Positions 8,498 through 15,709 are shown, counted from the first letter of the stretch. The stretch is DNA of 64,000 nucleotides from Spirosoma agri (GCF_010747415.1 NZ_JAAGNZ010000001.1:2666001-2730000); one strand, 5' to 3'. The notes: generated by a model not told the origin, from the letters alone. Numbers and translations are program-made.

Positions 8498-9121
8498 ATG
8501 AAACTATCCTTGTTTGTTCTACTTAGTACCATCAGCCTGTGTAGGGCCTATGCCCAGTCAACGGCAGACTCAGCAGCCACCCGAACTAATAGTATCAAAA
8601 TTAACCCACTGAGTCTTATTGTCGGCGACGTATCTGTGTTTTATGAACGGATGCTGACCAAACGTGCCTCGCTGGTGGGTGGGGTGGGCTTCGGTTCGGA
8701 AACGTATGAATATCACAACGCCAACAATCCCTTGTCGAGATTATTTTACTATAAGCGGGTTACGTTGGAATACCGGCATTATTTCCCTCGGCGTCCTTTA
8801 TCCCCCACTGGCTTTTACGCCGGGGTATACGGTCGCTATTCCGGGCTCACGCTCGACGACTATCAGTTCGACAACCAGGGTACTATTATTCGAGACCCGA
8901 GCGGTGGGTTAGTCAGGGCTATCCAGCAGCTTTACGTCTGGATGCCCGGCGCGATGGCTGGCGTGCAGACAAGCACACGGCGAGTAGTGGTCGATTTGTT
9001 TTTGGGACTTCACTATCAACTACCGACCAGCGGTCCCCCTCTGAAGGCAGTCCTGCCCGAACAGATGAGCCGGAAAGGTTTTACTCCCCGCTTTGGGTTG
9101 ACCCTGGGCTATCGGTTTTGA
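8498..9121 (+). CDS. DUF3575-like outer-membrane beta-barrel protein
   Basis: Starting at ATG 8498 the product has a clean signal peptide (MKLSLFVLLSTISLCRAYAQ) and about 207 residues. The opening strand SIKINPLSLIVGDVSVFYERML is typical of DUF3575 proteins. It is followed by alternating strands, many Tyr/Arg residues, and a terminal GLTLGYRF ending in Phe, the usual outer-membrane insertion signal. It is probably a small outer-membrane barrel of unknown role. An in-frame upstream start at 8465 would place extra residues before the signal peptide and is disfavoured. It appears monocistronic. Confidence 0.75.
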   Translation: MKLSLFVLLSTISLCRAYAQSTADSAATRTNSIKINPLSLIVGDVSVFYERMLTKRASLVGGVGFGSETYEYHNANNPLSRLFYYKRVTLEYRHYFPRRPLSPTGFYAGVYGRYSGLTLDDYQFDNQGTIIRDPSGGLVRAIQQLYVWMPGAMAGVQTSTRRVVVDLFLGLHYQLPTSGPPLKAVLPEQMSRKGFTPRFGLTLGYRF

Positions 9122-9290
9122 TGATGAGATGGTGTAAGATCTGGCACTCAGCCCACGTGTAAGGTTTTTTACTTACCAGTTTGGTATAGCCTACCTGCGT
9201 TAAATCGAACGATGAACGAGCTCATTGGATGCGATTTAAAAAAGGTACCCAAACCACGATCTGCCGTTGCGGAAGAGCTGATTTGTAATG

Positions 9291-9448
9291 CTAGTCGCTT
9301 CGTAGTGACTTCACGGGATTTATTAGGGCGGCTTTGACACTCTGAAAACTAATTGTCAACAGGGCCATGCTAATGGCTAATGCACCGGCACAAACAAATA
9401 CCCACCAGTCGATCTCAATTCGATACGCTAAGTTGTAAATTCTAGAGC
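9291..9448 (-). pseudogene. C-terminal relic of an FtsX/MacB-type ABC transporter permease
   Basis: Minus-strand translation gives NLAYRIEIDWWVFVCAGA, then LAISMALLTISFQSVKAA and LINPVKSLRSD before a stop at 9291. This is the characteristic last transmembrane helix and tail of Bacteroidota FtsX-like permeases (typical pattern YRIxIxWWxFxxAG...TVSFQxxKAAxxNPVxSLRSE). Nothing similar is found upstream of about 9448, so only about 50 of roughly 800 residues remain. It was too short for routine gene calling but the match is distinctive. Confidence 0.65.
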
Positions 9449-9673
9449 AAATTTAAGCGTTAAGACTAGCTGGCTGAACAAACACGATTCTCGTGTTTAA
9501 CGCAACTTGCCTGCCTTATTAAGCTAACCAATACTGGTGTTTTGTAGTGTCGACTGGAGTTGGAAATGCAAAACTGAAAGATTGTCTATCAGTCAAGTGA
9601 GGCTTGTCGCAAGAACGCTGGCAATTATATACTTGTTTTGTTTACACTCAATATAGTGTTGGGTGCGATTTTT

Positions 9674-9711
9674 CGAAACTATTATTAATTGATAATAGTT
9701 TCGTGTTTTTT
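9674..9711 (+). terminator. Rho-independent terminator-like hairpin
   Basis: CGAAACTATTAT (9674-9685) pairs perfectly with ATAATAGTTTCG (9692-9703) around a 6-nt loop and is followed by TGTTTTTTG. No intact gene precedes it on the plus strand, so it may be a leftover of a deleted gene or end a small RNA. Confidence 0.6.
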
Positions 9712-9858
9712 GCTTCTAGTTAGGTAAATTGGCCTCTTAATAGTAAAGAAATCTATTTCGCAATAATAATAACAAGCTTCCTGAAATTATTGCCATCATA
9801 CATCACCCAAAATCTCTTTTAACGCCCCATTTATGAAGTAGATAGTTAAAGATCACCT

Positions 9859-9883
9859 CGTCTCAGATAGGAGCCTTTTGAGA
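9859..9883 (+). repeat. CGTCTCA-type dispersed repeat, copy B
   Basis: CGTCTCA, GATAGGAGCCTTT, TGAGA: the most regular copy, with TCTCA/TGAGA as inverted ends. It lies just downstream of the second DUF6624 relic. Confidence 0.55.
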
Positions 9884-9906
9884 GAATATTTATTAACGTC
9901 CAGTTA

Positions 9907-10490
9907 CTAGTTGCCAATGGGCTTGTACTCAAACCCAAATTGTTTAGCATACTCTTCCAAAGGGCCTCAGCCCACCTCTGCCCGGCGTTTATTTACATTT
10001 CTCTCATCCTCAATCGCATCAAAGGATCGCTGACCATTAGTCTCCATTTTTACTTGCGTACAGTATAGCTGTTTCTGCCTTTTGTACACCCGAATCCGAT
10101 CAATCAACAGCGCTATGTTAGTTTTTTGCATTTCTCCTTGGTCAGCCGCCCGTTGAAGAATGGGTAAGTGCTTCTCCTGAATCACTGCGGCAGAGTGCTG
10201 GATAATCAGCCAAGCGGTGTTGCCTAGCGTAGCCCCGACCAAGTTCCTGCCGGGATATCCGTATTGCTCAATGAGTTGTTCAACCTTCCGCAAATTAACA
10301 GAGTCTACCTGGGTAGATGCTCCGCCAGAGATGTTGCCATTGAGGGGAGTTCTGCCCATAATCGCGCATCACCGAATCGACCCGAGAGCGAGGTTGTTGG
10401 TCCGTCGTATAAATCGCTTATAAAGGATGAATTGATGCCGAGTTGGTCATCTTTCCTGGCAAATACCCCCTGCACCAACTCCTTCATGGA
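9907..10490 (-). pseudogene. DUF6624-type protein, broken copy 2
   Basis: The longest open piece contains TQVDSVNLRKVEQLIEQYGY, then PGRNLVGATLGNTAWLIIQHS, KHLPILQRAADQGE, IALLIDRIRVYKRQKQLYCT and NVNKRRAEVG. This is the DUF6624 core and matches copy 1 (LFMVIQHAN, EKFIP, FALLQDRM, RKGQKQRYGSQ). The last motif is cut by a stop, with the natural end (GPLEEYAKQFGFEYKPIGN) in the next frame. Upstream, DQQPRSRVDSVMRDYGQNSP is in a different frame, so at least two frameshifts are needed. A CTGG repeat flanking about 10 extra bases near 10315 may mark one small insertion. It is non-functional. Confidence 0.65.
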
Positions 10491-10790
10491 AGAAGAACGA
10501 ACAAGGTTGAACTCCGGAGCGGACTGGTAGTCGATCCACGTCTCCTCAGCAATGCTGTTGTCAATAATAACCGACTGATCAATGAGGTTTTAGCCAACGT
10601 CAATTGCCCACACTGATAAGCACTAAAAGCCGCTCGCATGGCGGGGTAGGATGGCTTGCCTATTTTTGAGGGTGTGATGCAACGCTGCATTGTACTCCGG
10701 ACGCAGGTCGCGCCGAAGTCAGTACAAGGTCCAAGGCGGTACAGTTGAGAGAGTCATTCCGCTGGACATGAACGGGTCATTATCGCATTA
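10491..10790. other. Stretch without a supported gene between DUF6624 relic and SDR gene
   Basis: It may hold more of the decayed DUF6624 5' end on the minus strand, but I cannot align it convincingly. It is GC-rich toward 10700. Confidence 0.35.
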
Positions 10791-10828
10791 TCGGCGACGC
10801 GCACTGATCAATTCGTGCGCGTCGCCGA
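10791..10828 (-). terminator. Strong hairpin downstream of the SDR gene
   Basis: A 14-bp perfect stem (TCGGCGACGCGCAC against GTGCGCGTCGCCGA) with a 10-nt loop sits 10 bp after the stop codon of the minus-strand SDR gene. It lacks a T-run, so it may act with Rho or protect the 3' end rather than being a classic intrinsic terminator. Confidence 0.6.
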
Positions 10829-10838
10829 CAAACTAAAA

Positions 10839-11705
10839 TCAGGCGTTGCCGCCGTTCACGTCCAGTAGGCTACCGGTGATGTATGAACCATCGCTCGAGG
10901 CTAACAAAACGTAAGCCGGTGCCAACTCTTCGGGCTGACCGGGCCGTTGGAGAATGGTTTTGCTGGCCGCTTCGACAACCCCATCTGGGCCCATACCCGC
11001 CCCCGGTAGAAATGGGGTATAAATTGGTCCTGGCAATACGGCATTGACCCGTATTTTCTTCTCGCCTAACTGAGTAGCCAGCGACATGGTAAACGCATGA
11101 ATGGCGCCTTTGGTGGAAGCATAATCTACCAATTTAGGCTGGCCCATCTTTCCCACGATACTGCCTGTATTGATGATGGCGTCATTTTCTTTGAGGTGAG
11201 CCAGGGCGGCCTGCACCATGAAAAAATAACCGTAGATATTTGTTTCGAACGTACGCTTGAGTTGCTCTTCGGTAATGTCCTCAATGTTGGCAACCATATG
11301 CTGATAAGCCGCGTTGTTGACCAGTATATTCAGCTGACCGAACCGGGCAATCGTCTGCTCAACGACCTGCTGACAGTTGGTTTTGCTACGAACGTCGGAG
11401 GCTAGGGTTACACACTGTCCGCCGAAAGCCTCGGCCAATCGCTTGGTCTCTTGGGCATCGACTTCTTCTTCGGCCAGATAGGTAATGACAATGTTTGCCC
11501 CCTCTTTGGCAAAAGCAATGGCGACCGCCCGTCCGATACCGGAGTCTCCACCGGTAATGATGGCCACTTTGCCTTTAAGCTTACCCGCTGGCTGATAAGT
11601 CGCTAAGTCACTGACCGGCTCGGGGGTCATTTTAGCCTGTATAGCGGGAAAGGGTTGTACTTCACTCTGGAGTTCATCCGCTTGAGGATAATCAGGTTGT
11701 TGCAT
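10839..11705 (-). CDS. Short-chain dehydrogenase/reductase (YghA/YhxC-like)
   Basis: A 288-aa SDR with the extended N-terminus of general-stress SDRs (about 40 residues, including PFPAIQAKMTPEP) before the Rossmann fold. The nucleotide-binding motif TGGDSGIG is at residues 51-58, and NNAAY is near 130. The catalytic residues appear as Asn155, Ser182 (INTGSIVG), Tyr195 and Lys199 (YASTK). The closing ITGSLLDVNGGNA is typical. It reduces or oxidises a small carbonyl or alcohol with NAD(P); the substrate is not predictable. The gene stands alone, ends at a strong hairpin and starts at ATG 11705 with a 423-bp upstream region. Confidence 0.93.
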   Translation of the reverse strand: MQQPDYPQADELQSEVQPFPAIQAKMTPEPVSDLATYQPAGKLKGKVAIITGGDSGIGRAVAIAFAKEGANIVITYLAEEEVDAQETKRLAEAFGGQCVTLASDVRSKTNCQQVVEQTIARFGQLNILVNNAAYQHMVANIEDITEEQLKRTFETNIYGYFFMVQAALAHLKENDAIINTGSIVGKMGQPKLVDYASTKGAIHAFTMSLATQLGEKKIRVNAVLPGPIYTPFLPGAGMGPDGVVEAASKTILQRPGQPEELAPAYVLLASSDGSYITGSLLDVNGGNA

Positions 11706-12128
11706 AAGGTGGTTAATTTTATTTTTTGGTTGTTACTCGATTAACTTATCACCTTGTCTAAGCAGAATGTTATGAAGTCAGGCTATCTTTCAGCGATACG
11801 ATGACATTTTAAGCGTGTCGCATCCGAAATGACTCATCAATTCGGTTCCTGTCGACGAGAGTCTTGAGCCGTATGGTAGTTGACAGTTACTAAAAAAGGC
11901 CCCAGTCAATAAGCAGGTCCGTAACAGTGGTTTCGTCTCAGAATGGCGTGTTAACTGGGATAATTAGTTTTAATAGTCAAGTGGCCAAAAGTCAACGGAC
12001 CATGTAGTAGTTGAAGGAATCGGGTTGCCCTTCGCAACGTTGCCTACAGGCGTGCCGCCTGTCAGCAGTAGCTGAACCACACGGAGCGCAAATACCGGTA
12101 ATCAACGTTACTTTTTGTCAAACCAATC
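11706..12128. other. Non-coding stretch between SDR and protease genes
   Basis: It should contain the SDR promoter (minus strand). A partial CGTCTCAGA motif occurs at about 11935 without the rest of the dispersed repeat. I see no gene. Confidence 0.45.
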
Positions 12129-13301
12129 TTAGTTGCCGCTTTTCTTTTGGTCGGCAAAATCGGCATGGTAAAGTTTGTTGGGTTTTAGATAAACTACATC
12201 TTTTTGGAAATCTAAAACCGTATTAAACCTTTTTAGAATATCGTTTCCTAAGATATGTATATTAAGTCCGCGTAGTGGATTAACGTTTTTCAAGACTTGA
12301 ACAGGAACATTTTCCAATTTGAAATTTCCAACTTTTAATATTTCTAAATTAGAAGTAATAACAGGAATTTCATTACCGCTAACTCCATGCATGACTACTT
12401 TATTAAGCTCTTTCATATCACTGGTAGGAAAGTGCGCTTCGTTTAATAAATCACTGTCGAGCATAATCGTTCTTGTATACCCTAAATCAAAAAGAAACCA
12501 GTTTTTATTTTTAATTCCACGTTGCTGAAGTTCACTTTCTATAAAAGGCTTATTGTCGAAATAGCGCATTTTAAATGTCTCGTAATCCTTGTCCTGTAGG
12601 ATTTGTTTAGGTATTTTAGAATGGACAATCAGTTTATTTTCGTCATAATTAAGCTCTACGATCATGCCATCAAAGTTGTTCCATCCCAATAGTCCATCCG
12701 TCTCGTAGCCTGCCATTTCTATGTCATGAACTTTACTTTTATAAAGTTTGCTACCGATTTGCAAGGTATAATCAGTATTGTAAAGCTTTGGCCTAGATCT
12801 AAATTTACTCTTCAACGCATCATTGGTAAGCGCTACGTCGGTCGCACCTGTATCGAAATTAAGTAGAAGAGAATCAGTGCGGTCGAAGATGGCCTTTAAA
12901 AAATTAGTGTTATACTTATTGACAAAGAAGGGAATCGAATCATGAATTTCAGGCGAGAGTTTAGCTAAATTCTTTGTTGCAATAGTCTGAACTTGAGTAA
13001 TACAAGAATCTTTGTCATTAAGCAGAACAATAAAATCCTTCTTCTGACCGGGTTTGATTTTAAAAATGAGTGAATCAATATCCGTTTTAAATGTCACCCT
13101 TGTTGCTTTGTTCAGTTTACCAACTGTAAACACATCTAATTTTACTTTAGGGTTGATGTGCCATCTATAAACTGAATTAGATTGATTGTATCGAACGTAG
13201 ATAGTTGCTTTATTAGAATGCGCCCTAATAATTTGTATTGCCTTTTGAGAAAAGCAGACACAAGAGTTTAGTGCAATAATCAAAGTCAAAATTGCCTTCA
13301 T
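12129..13301 (-). CDS. Retropepsin-like aspartic protease, exported
   Basis: A 390-aa protein starting at ATG 13301 with a signal peptide (MKAILTLIIALNSCVCFSQ). A beta-rich N-terminal domain is followed by the first aspartyl protease half with LLNFDTGATDVALT (catalytic DTG) and LLGWNNFDGMIVELNYD. A second half contains WFLFDLGYTRTIML and a closing GNDILKRFNTVLDF. Two DxG lobes suggest an intramolecular pepsin-like pair, although the second reads DLG rather than DTG/DSG. The gene is clearly more AT-rich than its neighbours, suggesting recent acquisition. A decayed relative lies at 4775-5556. It likely acts in the periplasm or at the cell surface; the substrate is unknown. Confidence 0.75.
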   Translation of the reverse strand: MKAILTLIIALNSCVCFSQKAIQIIRAHSNKATIYVRYNQSNSVYRWHINPKVKLDVFTVGKLNKATRVTFKTDIDSLIFKIKPGQKKDFIVLLNDKDSCITQVQTIATKNLAKLSPEIHDSIPFFVNKYNTNFLKAIFDRTDSLLLNFDTGATDVALTNDALKSKFRSRPKLYNTDYTLQIGSKLYKSKVHDIEMAGYETDGLLGWNNFDGMIVELNYDENKLIVHSKIPKQILQDKDYETFKMRYFDNKPFIESELQQRGIKNKNWFLFDLGYTRTIMLDSDLLNEAHFPTSDMKELNKVVMHGVSGNEIPVITSNLEILKVGNFKLENVPVQVLKNVNPLRGLNIHILGNDILKRFNTVLDFQKDVVYLKPNKLYHADFADQKKSGN

Positions 13302-13608
13302 ACAGATAAGGGTTTTTAAAATGTCACCTAACAACGTTGTCTTGTAGCAGGTACGTTGCCCCAAAATAAGCGAATAGAAGCTATATAAAATTTATAACCG
13401 CTGTACTGCCCCTAATCTTATGTGAGGCATTAGCGAATAGTTGTTTTCAAATGACTAGTGGATGGGAAATTTTTTGGGGCTTTAAGTTTGCCTATTCTGC
13501 CGCTATCCCATCTATTCGATTTTGCTCGGAGAATTGAATAGCCGGGAGAATGTAATCAATAATCCGTATCATCGAAGGCCTGAATGATAGATAAGCAAAT
13601 CATTCCCT
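13302..13608. other. Non-coding stretch upstream of the protease
   Basis: AT-rich near the protease, presumably with its promoter; no gene seen. It ends at the CGTCTCA-type repeat and hairpin around 13609-13679. Confidence 0.45.
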
Positions 13609-13635
13609 CGTCTCACTTGGGAGCATGTTTTGAGA
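13609..13635 (+). repeat. CGTCTCA-type dispersed repeat, copy C
   Basis: CGTCTCA, CTTGGGAGCATGTTT, TGAGACCG. The arms extend to CGTCTCA/TGAGACCG here. It is immediately followed by a second hairpin. Confidence 0.5.
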
Positions 13636-13679
13636 CCGTTAGGCCAGAACCTAACAGAGAGGTGACTGGCCTAACGGTC
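13633..13679. repeat. 13-bp hairpin, integron-core-like arms
   Basis: ACCGTTAGGCCAG pairs perfectly with CTGGCCTAACGGT across an 18-nt loop. The arms contain GTTAGGC and GCCTAAC, but in the order opposite to an integron attC site. There is no T-run. Confidence 0.45.
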
Positions 13680-13850
13680 GGCTTAGCCGGGGATGGTCAC
13701 CACGGGCGGAGCGATGCAGCGCGATCGTTTAAGTCCTAAAAATTAATTCAGTATACTAAGAGAAGCAAGGCCCCCCTTACTTCTCTTAGCACAGAAAAGT
13801 TTTGTCCGCAGAATCTGGATGTGGCGCTAATGGACTTGCAACAAAACACT

Positions 13851-13864
13851 GGACGCGGTCCCCG
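13851..13864. repeat. GC-rich micro-insertion, 14 bp (IS3 end)
   Basis: The IS3 right end reads AACACT, then GGACGCGGTCCCCG, then GGACAAATC. Removing the 14 bp restores the expected AACACTGGACAAATC that follows orfB in such elements and that mirrors the left inverted repeat. GGAC is present on both sides of the extra core. Confidence 0.6.
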
Positions 13865-13959
13865 GGACAAATCTTTAAGCAACTTGATGGAGTTGCCCAC
13901 TGTAGTATTCAAAAGGGGAAAGATGACCCAGCGCTGAATGCCTTCGTTGCCGATTATAC

Positions 13960-13974
13960 CGCCGGGCGGCCCCG
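13960..13974. repeat. GC-rich micro-insertion, 15 bp (IS3 orfB)
   Basis: ATTATAC, then CGCCGGGCGGCCCCG, then CATATTTC. Without the 15 bp the minus strand reads the family motif EIWYNRQ; with it, five extra residues appear. The reading frame is kept. Confidence 0.75.
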
Positions 13975-14066
13975 CATATTTCCACGTATTCATAGAATGC
14001 CTGCTTAGCTACTACTCGGCTTTGAAAAGTCTGCAAATAGTCCAGCGCTGACTTCAGCGTCTTGAA

Positions 14067-14081
14067 TCGGACCGCCGACGC
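14067..14081. repeat. GC-rich micro-insertion, 15 bp (IS3 orfB), CGGWCCG family
   Basis: CTTGAA, then TCGGACCGCCGACGC, then GAAAATTTC. Removing it restores the EIFFKTLK reading. Its core CGGACCGCCG matches the blocks at 14478, 15318, 52285 and 53799 apart from one A/T position. Confidence 0.75.
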
Positions 14082-14183
14082 GAAAATTTCTGCCACCGCA
14101 TTATCCCATCGGACCGATTTCTATGATTTAAACAAAGGTGAAAGAAAAGTTTTCGTTATAATTTCGATCTTCCCGAACACAGC

Positions 14184-14198
14184 GGTTCCCCGCCGGGA
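14184..14198. repeat. GC-rich micro-insertion, 15 bp (IS110)
   Basis: ACAGC, then GGTTCCCCGCCGGGA, then CGAAAATACG. On the minus strand it adds five residues between RIF and CVRED of the transposase and keeps the frame. Confidence 0.72.
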
Positions 14199-14346
14199 CG
14201 AAAATACGCAGGACGATCTTGTTACGGACGTTATTGAGCACCAACATTTTGTTCTTGCCCTCACTTACTTTTCTGTCATAGTAGGTTTTGAGTTGCTTAC
14301 AATGCTGAACCGCTGACATCGCACCCATGTGCAGCAAAGACTTTAC

Positions 14347-14360
14347 CACGCGGTGGCCGC
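14347..14360. repeat. GC-rich micro-insertion, 14 bp (IS110)
   Basis: CTTTAC, then CACGCGGTGGCCGC, then TTTTTTATTC. Removing it restores the transposase stretch NKKVKSLLHMGAM; present, it shifts the frame. Confidence 0.75.
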
Positions 14361-14477
14361 TTTTTTATTCGCTCGATGACTCACTTGCGGACGACCCCTA
14401 CGCATGCCAGAGCTGCGTTCAAAGGGAACTACCCCCGCATAGCAGGCAAACTTTTTTGGATCACTAATCGCTTTGAA

Positions 14478-14493
14478 CCGCAACGGCGGACCG
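14478..14493. repeat. GC-rich micro-insertion, 16 bp (IS110), CGGWCCG family
   Basis: GCTTTGAA, then CCGCAACGGCGGACCG, then TTCATTCG. Removing it restores the conserved TTNEFKAISDPKKFACYAG of IS110 transposases; with it, the frame ends a few codons later. Its reverse complement CGGTCCGCCGTTGCGG differs at one base from the block at 52285. Confidence 0.8.
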
Positions 14494-15165
14494 TTCATTC
14501 GTTGTGACGATGATCTCAGCAGCCGTCGTCTGGCTAATGCCTACTACCGAAGTAACCCGCTCGAAAAGTCGGTTCAGCTCAGGATCTTGCTTTACTAATT
14601 CAGTGATTGATTTATCTACTGATTTAAGGTCGGCTTTAAGCGATTTTAAGGAGCCTGCACAGGCCTGTTGATTGGCTCTGCGATCGGCTTTATTAATGAA
14701 ACCCTCCGAGTCGGTTAAAGGGGTCTGCAATATTTTGATCACCTTGACCAGGCGGGCCCGCTGAGCAGTTAACCGATCTAACTGAGCAATAACAGGGCGT
14801 GGTGGTGTCCACAGACGGGCCTCATCGCGGTTTTTGTAAGCAAATAGGGCAATTCGCTTGGCATCAATCAGGTCCGTTTTACCTCGAGTGAGTCCAATGC
14901 TTTCCTGGATGTGAACTGCCCGCTCAATCCAGATGGAAGCTGAAAGCTGGTGGAGAGCTTTTAGCAACGGGTTATTATAGATGCCTGTAAATTCCAGGCA
15001 AAACAGACACTGGCTGATTGTTGCTTTAGTTTGCTGACGCAATACTTTGAGGAACTCAGTGATGCCCTTTTTATCGTTACTGACCTGTTGATGAAAAAGG
15101 ATTTGATTGGCCTTGGCCACTGCGAAATCAAGTGTGGCTTTTGACACATCCACGCCAATGAAGTA

Positions 15166-15181
15166 CCGGGCTGCCGGCGCA
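15166..15181. repeat. GC-rich micro-insertion, 16 bp (IS110 start)
   Basis: GAAGTA, then CCGGGCTGCCGGCGCA, then GTCGAATTGCAT. Removing it joins ATG CAA TTC GAC to TAC TTC ATT GGC, the expected start MQFDYFIGVDVSK. Confidence 0.7.
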
Positions 15182-15193
15182 GTCGAATTGCAT

Positions 15194-15457
15194 AACTTTA
15201 CGGGGTAAAAACAACTGAGTAGGCCAACACTTAGACACCTTCAATACCTTGCTCATGGGCCTCCAACCCGCATTTCTAATTGAAGACAACGTCTAATAAA
15301 TCCCAGCAGAGTCTTTACCGCGACGGCGGACCGTTCGGTCCATAGGTCGCGAACCTTGCCGACGCGTTAAGGTATCTCTGCTGGGGTTGGTCGCTCACGC
15401 TTTGTGAGTGGCATCAAGTTACACGACTCATCTTGGAATCGTACAACGGCTCAAATC
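15194..15457 (-). ncRNA. Non-coding end of the IS110 element; bridge-RNA candidate region
   Basis: IS110-type recombinases are known to use a structured bridge RNA encoded in the non-coding end, upstream of the transposase in this group. This stretch lies exactly there and contains a long-range stem: CCCAGCAGAG at about 15302-15311 pairs with CTCTGCTGGG at about 15393-15402. A CGGWCCG-family micro-insertion (15318-15333) and a second GC-rich block (around 15355-15369) lie in the loop. I cannot assign guide loops. The role is inferred from family knowledge plus position. Confidence 0.4.
15318..15333. repeat. GC-rich 16-mer, CGGWCCG family (IS110 non-coding end)
   Basis: CCGCGACGGCGGACCG, identical over 16 bases to 53799-53814 and one base different from 14478-14493. 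The uninterrupted sequence is not known here, so insertion is inferred from similarity alone. Confidence 0.55.
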
Positions 15458-15481
15458 TAAAGGCCGACGCGGCAGTTGCCT

Positions 15482-15709
15482 TTACCGCTCATACTCTGTA
15501 AAACCGTTGGGTGTTTGCTGCTCTTGGCTGATCCCAACCCGTCCACTGGCATTAGCTTGAGTGAGTAAGCGTTCTCTGCGCCATCTGGTTAGGATCTGTG
15601 GAGTAATACCGATTTCTTCAGCGATAATTTTGAGTGAACCTTTGACTAGGGAGAGTTCTACGGCCATCCGTTTAAACTCCTCGTCATACTGTCTTCTGCT
15701 GATTTTCAT
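15482..15709 (-). pseudogene. IS3-family OrfA (HTH protein), truncated
   Basis: MKISRRQYDEEFKRMAVELS, then VKGSLKIIAEEIGITPQILT and RWRRE form the standard HTH of IS3/IS911 OrfA. The usual C-terminal leucine zipper (LRxxLxxxxxERDILKKA) is missing. The frame stops at 15482 within a block where TAAAGGC and GCCTTTA flank CGACGCGGCAGTT, and then the IS110 end begins. The product would be 75 aa and non-functional in transposition. Confidence 0.8.

Larger units (their letters stand above)
9449..9906. other. Non-coding stretch with hairpin and dispersed repeat
   Basis: It contains a strong hairpin followed by a T-run (9674-9711), a small palindrome near 9487 (AAACACGA/TCGTGTTT) and the CGTCTCA-type repeat at 9859. 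I see no gene. Confidence 0.5.
13875..14118 (-). pseudogene. IS3-family transposase OrfB, C-terminal fragment
   Basis: Translation gives WDNAVAE, FKTLKSALDYLQTFQSRVVA, KQAFYEYVEI and YNRQRRHSALGHLSPFEYY, the C-terminal end of the IS3 DDE integrase domain, including the terminal catalytic Glu of WDNAVAE. Two in-frame 5-residue additions interrupt motifs that are otherwise invariant. ASAVR sits between EIF and FKTLK, and CGAAR-type residues sit where W of EIWYNRQ is expected. Both come from GC-rich 15-bp blocks (14067-14081, 13960-13974). The upstream part of the domain is lost at the IS110 junction near 14118. Confidence 0.85.
14128..15193 (-). pseudogene. IS110-family transposase, full length but interrupted by micro-insertions
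   Basis: The reading frame begins MQFD-YFIGVDVSKATLDF, giving the first Asp of the RuvC-like DEDD domain. It continues through KTDLIDAKRIALFAYK and the C-terminal transposase_20 part (VVGISQTTAAEIIVTT, FACYAGVVPFE, VSHRANKK, SLLHMGAM, KNKMLVLNNVRNKIVLRIF, CVREDRNYNENF) to a stop at 14128. As it stands it is broken four times by GC-rich blocks at 15166-15181, 14478-14493, 14347-14360 and 14184-14198. Mentally deleting those 16, 16, 14 and 15 bases yields one uninterrupted protein of about 335 aa, the normal family length, with no other stop or frameshift. The element is inactive in its present form. Confidence 0.88.

Noticed and set aside
10791-10828. GC-rich hairpin considered as another micro-insertion
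   Set aside because: It is a symmetrical 14-bp stem right after a stop codon, so termination or mRNA protection is the simpler reading.
13633-13679. Possible integron attC site (GTTAGGC ... GCCTAAC)
   Set aside because: The core sites are in the reverse order for an attC, there is no cassette array or integrase in the window, and a simple hairpin explains the sequence.
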